A DNA stretch of 34,067 bases from Halococcus sediminicola (GCF_000755245.1 NZ_BBMP01000003.1:1-34067), one strand, 5' to 3'; positions 24,489-32,115 are shown, counted from the first letter of the stretch. Notes: a model not told the origin generated them from the letters alone. Numbers and translations: made by a program.

Positions 24489-24828
24489 GTGAGCACTGTG
24501 CGAATGAACTCAGCCGGCAATACCCACTCGCTGCTCAAATGGATACTACCCAGCCATTGGCGACGAACCCTCGGCAGGGGCACTGAGAACGACGATGGCG
24601 ATGGGACAGTGGATGATGAGGGTCGAGTGCTCCCGGTCGCTGTTATCGATGACGAGCGAGAGCTCGCTGAAGCCGTCCGAGTGGCGGCGGTCGCTGAAGT
24701 GTTCGGCAACGAGGTCTGCGAGATCGGTGAGTGAGCGATCGGGCGGTGAGCGGGTCACGATTCACTCAGAGATTGGCGAAGGCGAGGTCTTACAGCTATC
24801 GGCTGACGCAGGCGAAGAAGGTAGCTGA
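24489..24828 (+). pseudogene. Possible decayed gene, two overlapping frames
   Basis: A frame starting at 24489 reads VLPVAVIDDERELAEAVRVA and continues AAVAEVFGNEVCEIGE before a stop at 24734. An overlapping frame then reads SGGERVTIHSEIGEGEVLQL and SADAGEEGS to TGA 24826-24828. Each looks coding only in its own part, so a frameshift joining them is plausible. The minus strand also has a fair frame (24546-24758), which weakens the call. No family recognised. Confidence 0.3.
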
Positions 24829-24926
24829 GTAGACGACCTTCTGGCACTCCCGTTCACTATATCAGTTTGTGGACGAACGGCTCGCCTCATCGGTGGGTTC
24901 ATGCCGTTGATCTGTGATATGTGAGT

Positions 24927-26489
24927 ATGAACCGGCGGCTACTCGGTGTCATCTTCATCGCAGTCCTTCTCGTTTTCGCAGGCTGCTCTAGTGGTTCGTC
25001 CACTTCGACTCAGACAAGCACTGGTAGCCAATCAGACACCGCTGCCGGGTCCGTATCCGTCACCACGTCAACCAACGCAACAACCAACCTGCCGAACACC
25101 CCTCCGAATACGAGTGCTTCTCCACAGGCACGTTCGTCAGTCAATGGGACGTTCGAAGTCCACTCGATCAACGTCGGTCAGAGCGATTCGACGCTCATCA
25201 TCGGGCCGACCAACCAGACCATGCTGATCGATACGGGTGACTACCGCGATGACGGTGAGGTTGTGCTCGATTACCTCAAGAAACACAATATTGACCGTAT
25301 CGATTATCTCGTGACGTCGCACGTCGATGCCGACCACATCGGCGGCAACGCCGCTGTCATCAACTACTACGAGACTGAGGCCAACGGCGTCGGTGCGGTC
25401 TACGACCCCGGGATCGCCTCGAACTCCCAGACATACCAAGACTACCTCAACGCGATCGAGAAATACAACGTCACGCTGTATGAGGCTCGTGCTGGTGACG
25501 ATATCCCGTTCGAGGACGTTCAAACCCAGGTGTTGAACCCTCCTGAGAAGTACATCGACAGCGAACAGCGCAACGAAAACAGCATCGTGCTGCGACTCAC
25601 GTTCGGACAGACGAGGTTCATCCTGCCGGGCGATATCGAAGAGACGGGTGAGAGCCATCTCGTGGACGAATACGGCGCTCGGCTCAACTCCACGATATTG
25701 AAAGCCGCCCACCACGGGAGCGGTGGCAGTAGCACCAACTTGTTCCTCGATGCCGTCTCGCCGAAGGTGGCGCTCATATCGAGCGCCTACGATTCACAGT
25801 ACGGCCATCCACGGCCCGAGACGCTTCGTCGACTTGCCGACCACAATATCGAGACCTACTGGACGGCGACGCACGGGAATATCGTCCTCGCCAGCGATGG
25901 AACGACGATCGATATCGCCACACAACGACAGGCCCCGACCGATCCGATTTCGGTTCGGGATGGTGACCCGGTCGAACCCGGTACGGGTGGACCAGTCACC
26001 CATCGCGAGACCATTCAGGTTGCGGCAGGTTCGTCGCCACCCTCAGAGACTGAGACGAACACCCCTGCACCCACGACGACAGCACCGGCCCCATCCGGAA
26101 CAGGCACATCGGTAGCGACGGACGGGGGAACTGCAACCACCGCACCAGTTACTGGTGACAATTCGCTGGCTGTGAAGACAGTCCACGCCGACGCCGAGGG
26201 CGACGATACTGACAATCTCAACGACGAGTACGTCGTATTCACGAACACGGGGTCGCGTTCGCTCGATGTTTCCGGGTGGACGGTCAGCGATGCCAGCTCG
26301 CATACCTACACCATTCCATCCGGGACTACTCTCGAGGCCGGCGAGACGCTTACCCTCCACACTGGCGAGGGGACGGACGACGGGAGCAACCTGTACTGGG
26401 GGTCTGGCAGTGCGATCTGGAACAACGGGGGCGATACGATCACGATTACAAACGCGCAGGGCGAACAGGTCCTCAAGGAGGAGTACTGA
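24927..26489 (+). CDS. ComEC-like metallo-beta-lactamase lipoprotein with lamin-tail domain
   Basis: This 520-residue lipoprotein has a signal with lipobox FAGC (Cys20), then a Ser/Thr-rich spacer. The metallo-beta-lactamase domain (about 75-330) resembles the soluble part of ComEC/Rec2: INVGQSDS (normally NVGQGDS), LIDTG, the metal motif HVDADHIGG (His132-His137), PGDIEE and AAHHGSGGSS. A Thr/Pro-rich linker follows, then a C-terminal lamin-tail domain (about 415-518) with NDEYVVFTNTG, LDVSGWTVSD and NNGGDTITI. Homologues are probably extracellular nucleases or phosphodiesterases; this is inference. ATG 24927 is preferred over GTG 24921. Its stop overlaps the DUF3006 gene (TGATG). Confidence 0.88.
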   Translation: MNRRLLGVIFIAVLLVFAGCSSGSSTSTQTSTGSQSDTAAGSVSVTTSTNATTNLPNTPPNTSASPQARSSVNGTFEVHSINVGQSDSTLIIGPTNQTMLIDTGDYRDDGEVVLDYLKKHNIDRIDYLVTSHVDADHIGGNAAVINYYETEANGVGAVYDPGIASNSQTYQDYLNAIEKYNVTLYEARAGDDIPFEDVQTQVLNPPEKYIDSEQRNENSIVLRLTFGQTRFILPGDIEETGESHLVDEYGARLNSTILKAAHHGSGGSSTNLFLDAVSPKVALISSAYDSQYGHPRPETLRRLADHNIETYWTATHGNIVLASDGTTIDIATQRQAPTDPISVRDGDPVEPGTGGPVTHRETIQVAAGSSPPSETETNTPAPTTTAPAPSGTGTSVATDGGTATTAPVTGDNSLAVKTVHADAEGDDTDNLNDEYVVFTNTGSRSLDVSGWTVSDASSHTYTIPSGTTLEAGETLTLHTGEGTDDGSNLYWGSGSAIWNNGGDTITITNAQGEQVLKEEY

Positions 26490-26773
26490 TGGCGACCGGA
26501 GAGTACCGCGGAGTACTGGACCGCTTCGAGGACGACCTCGCAGTGGTGCTGCTCGAACGCGATGGGGACACGATAGGGGATATCGCACTCCCTCGAGAGC
26601 AACTGCCCGAAGACGGTCGTCATCAGGACGCACTCTTCGCGATCGAGATGGAGGGCGAGACGGTCCAAACCATCTCATACTGCCCAGAAGAAACACGCAA
26701 GCAGGCAGAGCAGGCTCAGTCACGATTCGACCGCCTCTCGCAGCGGCCGCCGGGAAGTGACGAAGAGAATTGA
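26489..26773 (+). CDS. DUF3006 domain protein
   Basis: This 94-residue protein starts at ATG 26489, sharing one base with the preceding stop. GVLDRFEDDLAVVLLE and the later LPREQLPEDGRHQDALF match the small beta-barrel-like DUF3006 family. DUF3006 genes are commonly found beside ComEC-like metallo-beta-lactamase genes, as here, so a shared role is likely, though the biochemical function is unknown. The open frame upstream to 26276 is a shadow of the lipoprotein gene. Confidence 0.87.
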   Translation: MATGEYRGVLDRFEDDLAVVLLERDGDTIGDIALPREQLPEDGRHQDALFAIEMEGETVQTISYCPEETRKQAEQAQSRFDRLSQRPPGSDEEN

Positions 26774-26928
26774 TCGCACAAGCCGGATTGGCCAGAGACG
26801 AAGGGCTTCGTCAGGGAATCAGCCTCGGTAGCAGGTAGTCGGAGTTCTGGAGGGCGGGGTGAAGCTTTTCAATAGATGGAGCTTTGGACTGGAGTCAGGA
26901 AGGGTCCTTTTGGACACTTGATTAGCCA

Positions 26929-26947
26929 ACAGGCTATCGTAGCCTGT
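26929..26947. repeat. Perfect inverted repeat, 8-bp stem
   Basis: ACAGGCTA and TAGCCTGT are separated by TCG, about 55 bases before the RHH start codon. It could be an operator, a terminator stem of an upstream transcript, or the edge of a small element. Nothing here decides between them. Confidence 0.5.
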
Positions 26948-26976
26948 AGTACGACTGGAAGTAGACAAAGGTCTTT

Positions 26977-26994
26977 AGGTATTCTACAGGTATT
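26977..26994 (+). promoter_or_regulatory. Direct repeat AGGTATT, likely operator overlapping the RHH promoter
   Basis: AGGTATT occurs at 26977-26983 and again at 26988-26994, eleven bases apart (one helical turn), just before ATG 27002. The complement AATACCT occurs at 27221-27227 before queD. Ribbon-helix-helix proteins bind such short repeats as dimers of dimers, so autoregulation plus control of queD is a reasonable inference. Confidence 0.45.
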
Positions 26995-27001
26995 ATCTTC
27001 C

Positions 27002-27184
27002 ATGCCAAAGATTAGCGTTGATGTTCCACAGGAGTTGCTTGATGATCTCGATGAGCATGTCGGAGAAGGGGGAAAGTTCGTGAACCGGAGTGATGCAATC
27101 CGCGCGTCTATGCGCAAAACGCTCGATATTTTAGACGATATTGATAGTCGACATGGACGACTCGAACGCGAAGAGCAACCTTGA
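27002..27184 (+). CDS. Ribbon-helix-helix (CopG-type) transcriptional regulator
   Basis: This 60-residue protein starts at ATG 27002. The N-terminal strand PKISVDVP, then helix A (QELLDDLDEHV), the turn GEGGKFVNRSD and helix B (AIRASMRKTLDIL) are the classic MetJ/Arc/CopG ribbon-helix-helix. The strand contacts DNA bases as a dimer. It precedes queD by 47 bases on the same strand, and repeated heptamers lie before both genes. The likely role is to regulate itself and the preQ0 operon; the ligand, if any, is unknown. The longer in-frame extension upstream is rejected as non-homologous. Confidence 0.88.
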   Translation: MPKISVDVPQELLDDLDEHVGEGGKFVNRSDAIRASMRKTLDILDDIDSRHGRLEREEQP

Positions 27185-27200
27185 TTCCGATACTCCACCA

Positions 27201-27227
27201 TCTATAAGCACTGCCGAAATAATACCT
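27201..27227 (+). promoter_or_regulatory. queD promoter with TATA box and AATACCT operator-like site
   Basis: TCTATAAG (27201-27208) is centred about 28 bases before ATG 27232, fitting a leaderless transcript. AATACCT (27221-27227), the complement of the heptamer repeated before the RHH gene, lies between the TATA box and the start, where a bound repressor would block transcription. Confidence 0.45.
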
Positions 27228-27231
27228 GGGT

Positions 27232-27699
27232 ATGTCAGGAGTTGCCTCAAGAGAGCATGAGGATCGCCCATCATCAGTCAGTGATGAGGAACGAGTACTC
27301 TCGATTGGAGCTGACCGACCGATTCGCATCAGCGCCGGCCATCGATTGCTGCATCATGAGGGGAAATGCAGTCGGCCTCATGGACACAACTACGAAATCG
27401 CTATCACGGTTACTGGACCACTCCGAGAAGAGGGGTGGGTCGTCGATAAAGGGATTGTGACCGATCTCATCGAAGACTGGGATCATCGATTTCTTCTTGA
27501 GCGTGGTGACCCACTCATTGATGCGTTCGAGCAAAGCGGCGACAGTGATGCTACTATCGTTCTCGACCATCCACCTACGGCTGAAGTGATGGGTGTTGTT
27601 CTCGAAAACAGGTTACGTGACCAACTGCCTGCATCAGTCAGTGAGGTGTCTGTTGAGGTGTGTGAAACAAACGAACTGCAGACTTATCCCTCGCGATAG
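27232..27699 (+). CDS. queD: 6-carboxytetrahydropterin synthase QueD
   Basis: This 155-residue enzyme of the 6-pyruvoyl-tetrahydropterin synthase family converts dihydroneopterin triphosphate to 6-carboxy-tetrahydropterin, the first committed step to preQ0. The zinc-binding histidines are in ISAGHRLLHHEGKCSRPHGHNY, which also holds the catalytic Cys of the CxxxHGH motif. WVVDKGIVTDLIEDWDHRFLL matches the family's (M)VxDF..L motif region. The N-terminus is about 20 residues longer than most members. It is the first gene of queD-queE-queC, followed after 1 base by queE. Confidence 0.93.
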   Translation: MSGVASREHEDRPSSVSDEERVLSIGADRPIRISAGHRLLHHEGKCSRPHGHNYEIAITVTGPLREEGWVVDKGIVTDLIEDWDHRFLLERGDPLIDAFEQSGDSDATIVLDHPPTAEVMGVVLENRLRDQLPASVSEVSVEVCETNELQTYPSR

Positions 27700-27700
27700 T

Positions 27701-28480
27701 ATGCCGGCCAGATCAGAAGTTGATGTCAGGGAGGGGCCACCGGACGGATCCGGAACAGAGAGTCTCCCAATCAACGAACTCTTCTACTCGATGCAAGGGG
27801 AGGGCAGACTCGCGGGTGTTCCCTCAGTTTTTGTTCGTACAAGTGGCTGTAATCTTCGTTGTTGGTTTTGCGATTCTTATCATACGTCTTGGGAACCCAC
27901 ACACGCATGGATGAGTACCACGGAAATCATCGATGAAGTTTCCACTCACGCCAAAGCGGACCACGTCGTTGTTACCGGTGGTGAACCTCTCATTCACGAG
28001 GAAACAACGAATCTCATCGACAGCCTCAGCAACGACGGATACCACATAACGGTCGAGACGAACGGAACAGTATACCCAGATGCGGCAATTGATCTCGCAA
28101 GCATCAGTCCCAAACTCGCCAGTAGTACACCTACGGCAGCGAAAGACCCGAAGGGCGATGGAGAATGGAGTGGGAAACACGAAGAACTACGGATTGACAT
28201 GACGGCACTGACGCGCTTGATTGAGAACTACTCATTCCAACTCAAATTTGTTGTCACTTCTCGGGAAGATATCGAGGAAGTCAATGACATCATCGAGTGT
28301 ACTCGTGAGCAAACAAGTGCTCGTATACGAAATCAGGACATCTTGCTTATGCCAGAAGGGCAGACCGAAGTCGAAATCGCACAAAAGCGAGCACAGGTTG
28401 CCGAGCTCGCGATGGAACATGGATATCGGTACACTCCACGCCTGCACGTGAACCTCTGGAACGATGAGGTGGGACGATGA
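27701..28480 (+). CDS. queE: 7-carboxy-7-deazaguanine synthase QueE (radical SAM)
   Basis: This 259-residue radical SAM enzyme turns 6-carboxy-tetrahydropterin into 7-carboxy-7-deazaguanine. The iron-sulfur motif CNLRCWFC uses Cys50, Cys54 and Cys57 (CX3CX2C). The substrate-binding INELFYSMQGEGRLAGVPSVF lies just before it and VVTGGEPL after it. All are diagnostic of QueE. The start ATG 27701 is one base after the queD stop; the longer frame from 27593 is within queD and rejected. The C-terminal HVNLWNDE is typical of archaeal members. Confidence 0.94.
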   Translation: MPARSEVDVREGPPDGSGTESLPINELFYSMQGEGRLAGVPSVFVRTSGCNLRCWFCDSYHTSWEPTHAWMSTTEIIDEVSTHAKADHVVVTGGEPLIHEETTNLIDSLSNDGYHITVETNGTVYPDAAIDLASISPKLASSTPTAAKDPKGDGEWSGKHEELRIDMTALTRLIENYSFQLKFVVTSREDIEEVNDIIECTREQTSARIRNQDILLMPEGQTEVEIAQKRAQVAELAMEHGYRYTPRLHVNLWNDEVGR

Positions 28481-28563
28481 GATGGAGAACAACGCCTCGG
28501 CGGAATCACGTATCATCTTAACCAATCATCGTATGATAAGCAAATAATAAACACATCCCGACA

Positions 28564-28883
28564 ATGAACGACGATAATTCCAAAGAGACGAAAGCATTCG
28601 TTTTGCTATCGGGTGGTATCGACTCAGCAGTTTGCTTGAAGAAAGCATCTGAAGAGCATGAGAGCGTCGCAGCCGTCCATATCGACTATGGCCAGCAAAC
28701 CGAGGACATCGAACGCGCCAACGCAGAGAAGCAGGCGGATGGTCTCGGTATTCCTCTCTATACTTGCAATTACCGAGCGGTATTCAGAGAATTTGCTGAA
28801 GGAACCATTGAGAACAAAGAATACGATCGCGAACGCACGACCGACGAAGAACACAGCGTTGGATACGTTCCGCAACGAAACCT
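28564..28883 (+). pseudogene. queC: 7-cyano-7-deazaguanine synthase QueC, N-terminal part, cut by IS
   Basis: This holds the first 106 codons of QueC, the ATP-dependent enzyme that makes preQ0 from 7-carboxy-7-deazaguanine and ammonia. The PP-loop LLSGGIDSAV (SGGxDS at 16-21) and IDYGQQ are intact. The reading enters YVPQRN, which should continue into a helix, but an insertion sequence starts at 28884. The frame from 28884 runs only seven more codons of IS DNA and stops at 28905. The rest of the gene resumes at 30328 in the matching phase, giving a 229-residue protein if rejoined. Confidence 0.95.
28879..28883 (+). repeat. Left target-site duplication of the ISH3-type element
   Basis: AACCT here is repeated exactly at 30323-30327, immediately after the right inverted repeat. 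Removing the IS and one copy restores the queC frame. Confidence 0.92.
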
Positions 28884-30322
28884 CGGTAGTTCCCAATCGA
28901 GTTGAGAGCCGGAGCTAAAGCGTCGGTCTGATTGGAGCAGATGTCTGGTTGAGTGAATGTGCTACAGCTACCCCAACCAGACGGGTTCCTTTCGGCGTGG
29001 GACGTCAAAGGTGTAGCGGCGGATGTGATCGGAGAGCTTCCCTTGCCAGGGATCGAGGGCTCGCCCCTCGATCCTGGCGACATCTGGTCCGTCGTTATCC
29101 TTGCCAGCACCAATCAGAGCTCCGTTCGAGAGGTCTGCGCCGAGAACCACGAGGCTCCCTGCGACGATACCGTCTTCGAGTGGCTCCATACACTTGATCG
29201 AGGCTGGCTCGAGTTCGCCGCTAACCTCCTGTTCATGCAGTTGGCCATGACGATCCTCGACCGCTCGGGGTCGAGGATCGTCTCCATCGATTTCGTCGAT
29301 AACCCCTATCATGGCACCTACAGCGACGAGATAGGCGAACTTTGTCGAATGAGCCCTAAAGACGGTACCACGACCTGCCACCGATACTGCACCGCCTACC
29401 TCGTCTCGAACGGCAAACCGATCACGCTCGCGATGACGTACGTCCGCAGCGACGAGAAGCAGGCCGACGCGGTTGAGCGCGTCCTCGACCGCGTCGAGGC
29501 CTATCCCTTCGAAATCGAGCTGTTGTTGGCTGATTCCGGCTTCTACAACGAGCGCGTCATTCGCCGCTCGCAAGAGATCGCCGCGACTGTCGTGCCGGTC
29601 GCCGAGAAAGGCGACCGGCTCGAAGAGAAGCTTGCAACGCACAAATCGTACATGACGACCTACCGGATGTACAAGGATAGCGAGCGGGAACTGCGCTTCC
29701 CGCTCGCGGTTTCAGTCTCGTATCAGAACGGCGATCGCGGCAAGCACGGTGAAGTGGTTCGAGGGTACGCGGCGTGCGATCTGGGCGATCGCACGCCCAC
29801 ACAGGTCGAACACTGCTACCGAAAGCGGTCAGCGATCGAATCCAGCTATCGGCTGTTTCGAAGTGCACGAGCGGTAACGTCGACGCAAGATCCGATCGTA
29901 CGGTTTGCGTTCGTGGTGGTGAGCTTCCTGCTGGAGAACCTGTGGTTGGTGCTACGATGGGCGGTCGTCGCCCGCCCACGTCGGGGCGGGCGCGACCTGC
30001 CTGAGGAGTTCACGTTCTCGGTGTTCTGTGACTGGATTCGACACGCGTTGGAAGAAGAGTTGGAGCGGCGGTGGAAAATCAAGATGAATGGCGTCGGCGT
30101 GCCGGACGCGTACACCTCGGCCGCGGGCTGAGGCCAGCCCGCGGCCTCGGGAGTGCCCTTCGTGAGCAGCAGCTGTCGGCTGGGATCTTGGGAGAAGCCG
30201 GTGCAGGAAGCTTCTGAAACGCCGCCACGCCTTTGAGGTCTGGTGAACCGGTTCACCACGACGTTCACCGCAACAGTCCACCGGTTCAGAGGATTTGCTG
30301 AGATCTCAGTTGGGAACTACCG
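28884..30322 (+). mobile_element. ISH3-family insertion sequence, 1439 bp, inside queC
   Basis: The ends are terminal inverted repeats starting CGGTAGTTCCCAA (28884) and ending TTGGGAACTACCG (30322), 13 bases perfect with partial match beyond. A 5-bp duplication AACCT flanks it. One transposase gene fills the interior. The size, 5-bp duplication and transposase motifs fit the ISH3 family of haloarchaea. The element looks complete and recent, because ends, duplication and host gene halves are undamaged. Confidence 0.93.
28953..30131 (+). CDS. ISH3-family DDE transposase
   Basis: This transposase has about 392 residues and starts at GTG 28953 (a GTG two codons on is also possible). The DDE residues fall in IVSIDFVDNPYHG, ELLLADSGFYN and HCYRKRSAIESSYRLF, the last being the Y-(2)-R-(3)-E-(6)-K/R-type signature of IS4-related enzymes. 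The C-terminal FAFVVVSFLLENLWLVLRW and RPRRGGRDL are typical of ISH3 transposases. No frameshift is seen, so it is probably functional. It is transcribed in the same direction as queC. Confidence 0.9.
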   Translation: MNVLQLPQPDGFLSAWDVKGVAADVIGELPLPGIEGSPLDPGDIWSVVILASTNQSSVREVCAENHEAPCDDTVFEWLHTLDRGWLEFAANLLFMQLAMTILDRSGSRIVSIDFVDNPYHGTYSDEIGELCRMSPKDGTTTCHRYCTAYLVSNGKPITLAMTYVRSDEKQADAVERVLDRVEAYPFEIELLLADSGFYNERVIRRSQEIAATVVPVAEKGDRLEEKLATHKSYMTTYRMYKDSERELRFPLAVSVSYQNGDRGKHGEVVRGYAACDLGDRTPTQVEHCYRKRSAIESSYRLFRSARAVTSTQDPIVRFAFVVVSFLLENLWLVLRWAVVARPRRGGRDLPEEFTFSVFCDWIRHALEEELERRWKIKMNGVGVPDAYTSAAG

Positions 30323-30327
30323 AACCT
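30323..30327 (+). repeat. Right target-site duplication of the ISH3-type element
   Basis: AACCT directly follows the right inverted repeat and equals 28879-28883. Confidence 0.92.
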
Positions 30328-30697
30328 CCATTTCCTCACGACTGCTGCTGCGGTCGCTGAGCACAATTCCGAAGCTCGTGACGATATTCTTCTCTATCAT
30401 GGTGCTCAACAGAATGATGGAGAAAACTACCCTGACTGTCGACCAACGTTTCTCGAAGCCGCGGAGAATGCGATCAATCGATCGACCGACCAACACGCGA
30501 TTCGAGTTAATACACCGATCATCACTCACTCCAAGCCGGAGGTACTGCAACTCGGCGAACGTTTGGAAGTCAACTGGGAGACCACATTCAGTTGCTACAA
30601 TGACGAGAACGGTGACCCCTGTGGAGAATGTCCTGCATGTATCGAGCGAGAGGATGCATTTGAAGAGGCGGGAATCTCTGATCCACTTAGTTACTAA
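30328..30697 (+). pseudogene. queC: QueC C-terminal part, separated by the IS
   Basis: Read in the phase that continues codon 107, this gives HFLTTAAAVAEHN, ILLYHGAQQND and NYPDCRPTFLEAAENAI, then the zinc-binding cysteines FSCYNDENGDPCGECPACIER, ending SDPLSY and TAA 30695-30697. These are standard QueC C-terminal features. It has no start of its own and is not expected to work alone. The DNA shows no further damage, so precise excision of the IS would restore the gene. Confidence 0.94.
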
Positions 30698-30700
30698 CGA

Positions 30701-30835
30701 TTACGCTCTATGGAATACATAGGGTCCAGCGTTGGGGATATGGATCAGTCGGCCATCTGCTAGTGAATCAATGGCTTCCAAATCACGGCTCCGCCGTTCG
30801 GCGTAATATCGGACCTCAATATGACCGTTGGGCAC
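30701..30835 (-). CDS. Small hypothetical protein convergent with queC
   Basis: GTG 30835 to TAA 30703-30701 encodes 44 residues reading PNGHIEVRYYAERRSRDLEA, then IDSLADGRLIHIPNAGPYVF. An in-frame TGA three codons upstream fixes GTG as the start. The composition and the beta-helix-beta look are those of a genuine small haloarchaeal protein. It ends 3 bases from the queC stop on the other strand. No family name recognised. Confidence 0.5.
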   Translation of the reverse strand: MPNGHIEVRYYAERRSRDLEAIDSLADGRLIHIPNAGPYVFHRA

Positions 30836-31122
30836 TTGATGTCAGAGAAGACATCTCGTAGCGGTTTCGGATGCTCTATTGAAAATGGAGGACGGCAGCA
30901 GGATTATTCCGTAATGGCTTGAGTCGTGCGCATAGTAGTGCACACCGTGCCTGCGGTCAGCTCTGACAGAGGGTGTCATGGATCGGTTAACATAGCTTCT
31001 CGCCAGATCGGTCAGAAGGTGGGCGAGTTTAATTCGGAGGGAGGGCGATGAGAAGGTAGCTCGCACTCGACGAATCCGTCTCAGTCACAACTGTTATTCG
31101 CGTCTCGAAGAGAAGCTTGGGT
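30836..31122. other. Intergenic region before the initiator tRNA
   Basis: I see no coding frame with protein-like composition and no RNA structure here. The last 40 bases must contain the tRNA promoter. Confidence 0.4.
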
Positions 31123-31196
31123 AGCGGGATGGGATAGCCAGACATTCCGGCGGGTTCATACCCCGCAGATCGGTGGTTCAAATCCACCTCCCGCTA
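31123..31196 (+). tRNA. Initiator tRNA-Met (anticodon CAT)
   Basis: The cloverleaf is complete: acceptor AGCGGGA pairs with TCCCGCT plus discriminator A. The anticodon stem GCGGG/CCCGC encloses the loop TTCATAC with anticodon CAT, and the T arm GGTGG/CCACC encloses TTCAAAT. The three G-C pairs next to the anticodon loop and an A at position 1 mark the initiator rather than the elongator tRNA. There is no intron and no encoded CCA. Its sequence is close to the initiator tRNA I recall from other haloarchaea. Confidence 0.93.
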
Positions 31197-31252
31197 TGGC
31201 GGCGTTTGCTCGCCTTATCACCAACGTCTAACTGTTGGACGTTGTAGAGAGG

Positions 31253-31720
31253 ATGGTCGAGGAGTCCGCAAACGAGGAGTGGATACGAGTGCTCACCGAG
31301 CGCCCATCGAACCGTGGTGAAAAGGAATCTCGGTACATCCAAGCCATCGGTGAAAGTCGGTTCACGCTACGGGAACTCGTTCCAGCCAACGGCGCAGACC
31401 TCTCTCCTGGCGACCGGGTGGCCGTTGAGAGCGAGGACATTACTGATGTCCACCGCCGGCTGACCTACCAGACACTCACGCAGGCTGCACAGGACAGCTT
31501 GAAGGCGACCATCGAAGACATTATCGCCGACCGGCTTTCGCTTACGCCTGCCGGTGCGCGGGAGGCAACGCTCATTGACGGTGAACTCAAGAGTACAGGC
31601 GACGACATCAACCTTGGTGACGTGCTCATCGTCGGCAACGTCCGTGAGGCCGGCGGTACGGAACTCACGCACGACGACCATCTCGAGCGCGTCGAAGGCT
31701 TTGACGTCGAGATTTACTGA
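31253..31720 (+). CDS. DUF655-like protein with a divergent C-terminus
   Basis: This 155-residue protein starts at ATG 31253 (TTG 31235 would add six residues). The first 85 or so residues resemble archaeal DUF655 proteins, which carry an OB-like nucleic-acid-binding domain: SRYIQAIGESRFTLRELVP, then GADLSPGDRVAVE and RRLTYQTLTQAAQDSL. The usual C-terminal helix-hairpin-helix part (GIGKK-type) is absent. In its place is TLIDGELKSTGDDINLGDVL followed by an acidic end. The assignment covers only the N-terminal half. Its stop overlaps the next start (TGATG), suggesting an operon, and the gene lies close behind the initiator tRNA. Confidence 0.6.
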   Translation: MVEESANEEWIRVLTERPSNRGEKESRYIQAIGESRFTLRELVPANGADLSPGDRVAVESEDITDVHRRLTYQTLTQAAQDSLKATIEDIIADRLSLTPAGAREATLIDGELKSTGDDINLGDVLIVGNVREAGGTELTHDDHLERVEGFDVEIY

Positions 31721-32031
31721 TGGCCGACTCCGACCCGCTGCCGGCGCGCGTGCATGAACATGTCGCCGCCGATAGCAACCACGACGCTACGCCCGAGAGA
31801 TCGCGACAGCGAGCGTGTCGGCAGGTCTACCGTGCCGCCGAAGCGCTCGAAGAACTCTTGAAGGGTCGAATCGAGTTCGTCCACCACAATCGCCACGGGA
31901 AGATGCTCATCGAGTCCGCGGCGGCTCGGGCGGCGACTGTCAGCCGTCGTCAGCGGCTGCGAGGTGAACCCCGTTGGAGAACCGCCTGCCAAACGATAGC
32001 TCGAAAACAGGAACAATCGTTCCGTACATGA
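31720..32031 (+). CDS. Hypothetical protein downstream of the DUF655-like gene
   Basis: This 103-residue frame starts at ATG 31720, overlapping the preceding stop by one base. The first 65 residues (HVAADSNHDATPERSRQRAC, then VYRAAEALEELLKGRIEFVHH) look like real helical coding. The last 35 are Arg/Ser-rich and unlike it, so a frameshift near 31920 may have altered the C-terminus. No family recognised. Confidence 0.45.
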   Translation: MADSDPLPARVHEHVAADSNHDATPERSRQRACRQVYRAAEALEELLKGRIEFVHHNRHGKMLIESAAARAATVSRRQRLRGEPRWRTACQTIARKQEQSFRT

Positions 32032-32115
32032 CCGCGGCGCAAGCATGGGTTGGTTACTGACGGGTAAATTGCCTCATTCAGCCTCACAGCTAGATCAGAG
32101 GACGGAGGAAGGAGT

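Noticed and set aside
31235-31252. TTG 31235 as start of the DUF655-like gene
   Set aside because: ATG 31253 is in frame and preferred; the added six residues lie next to a small inverted repeat.
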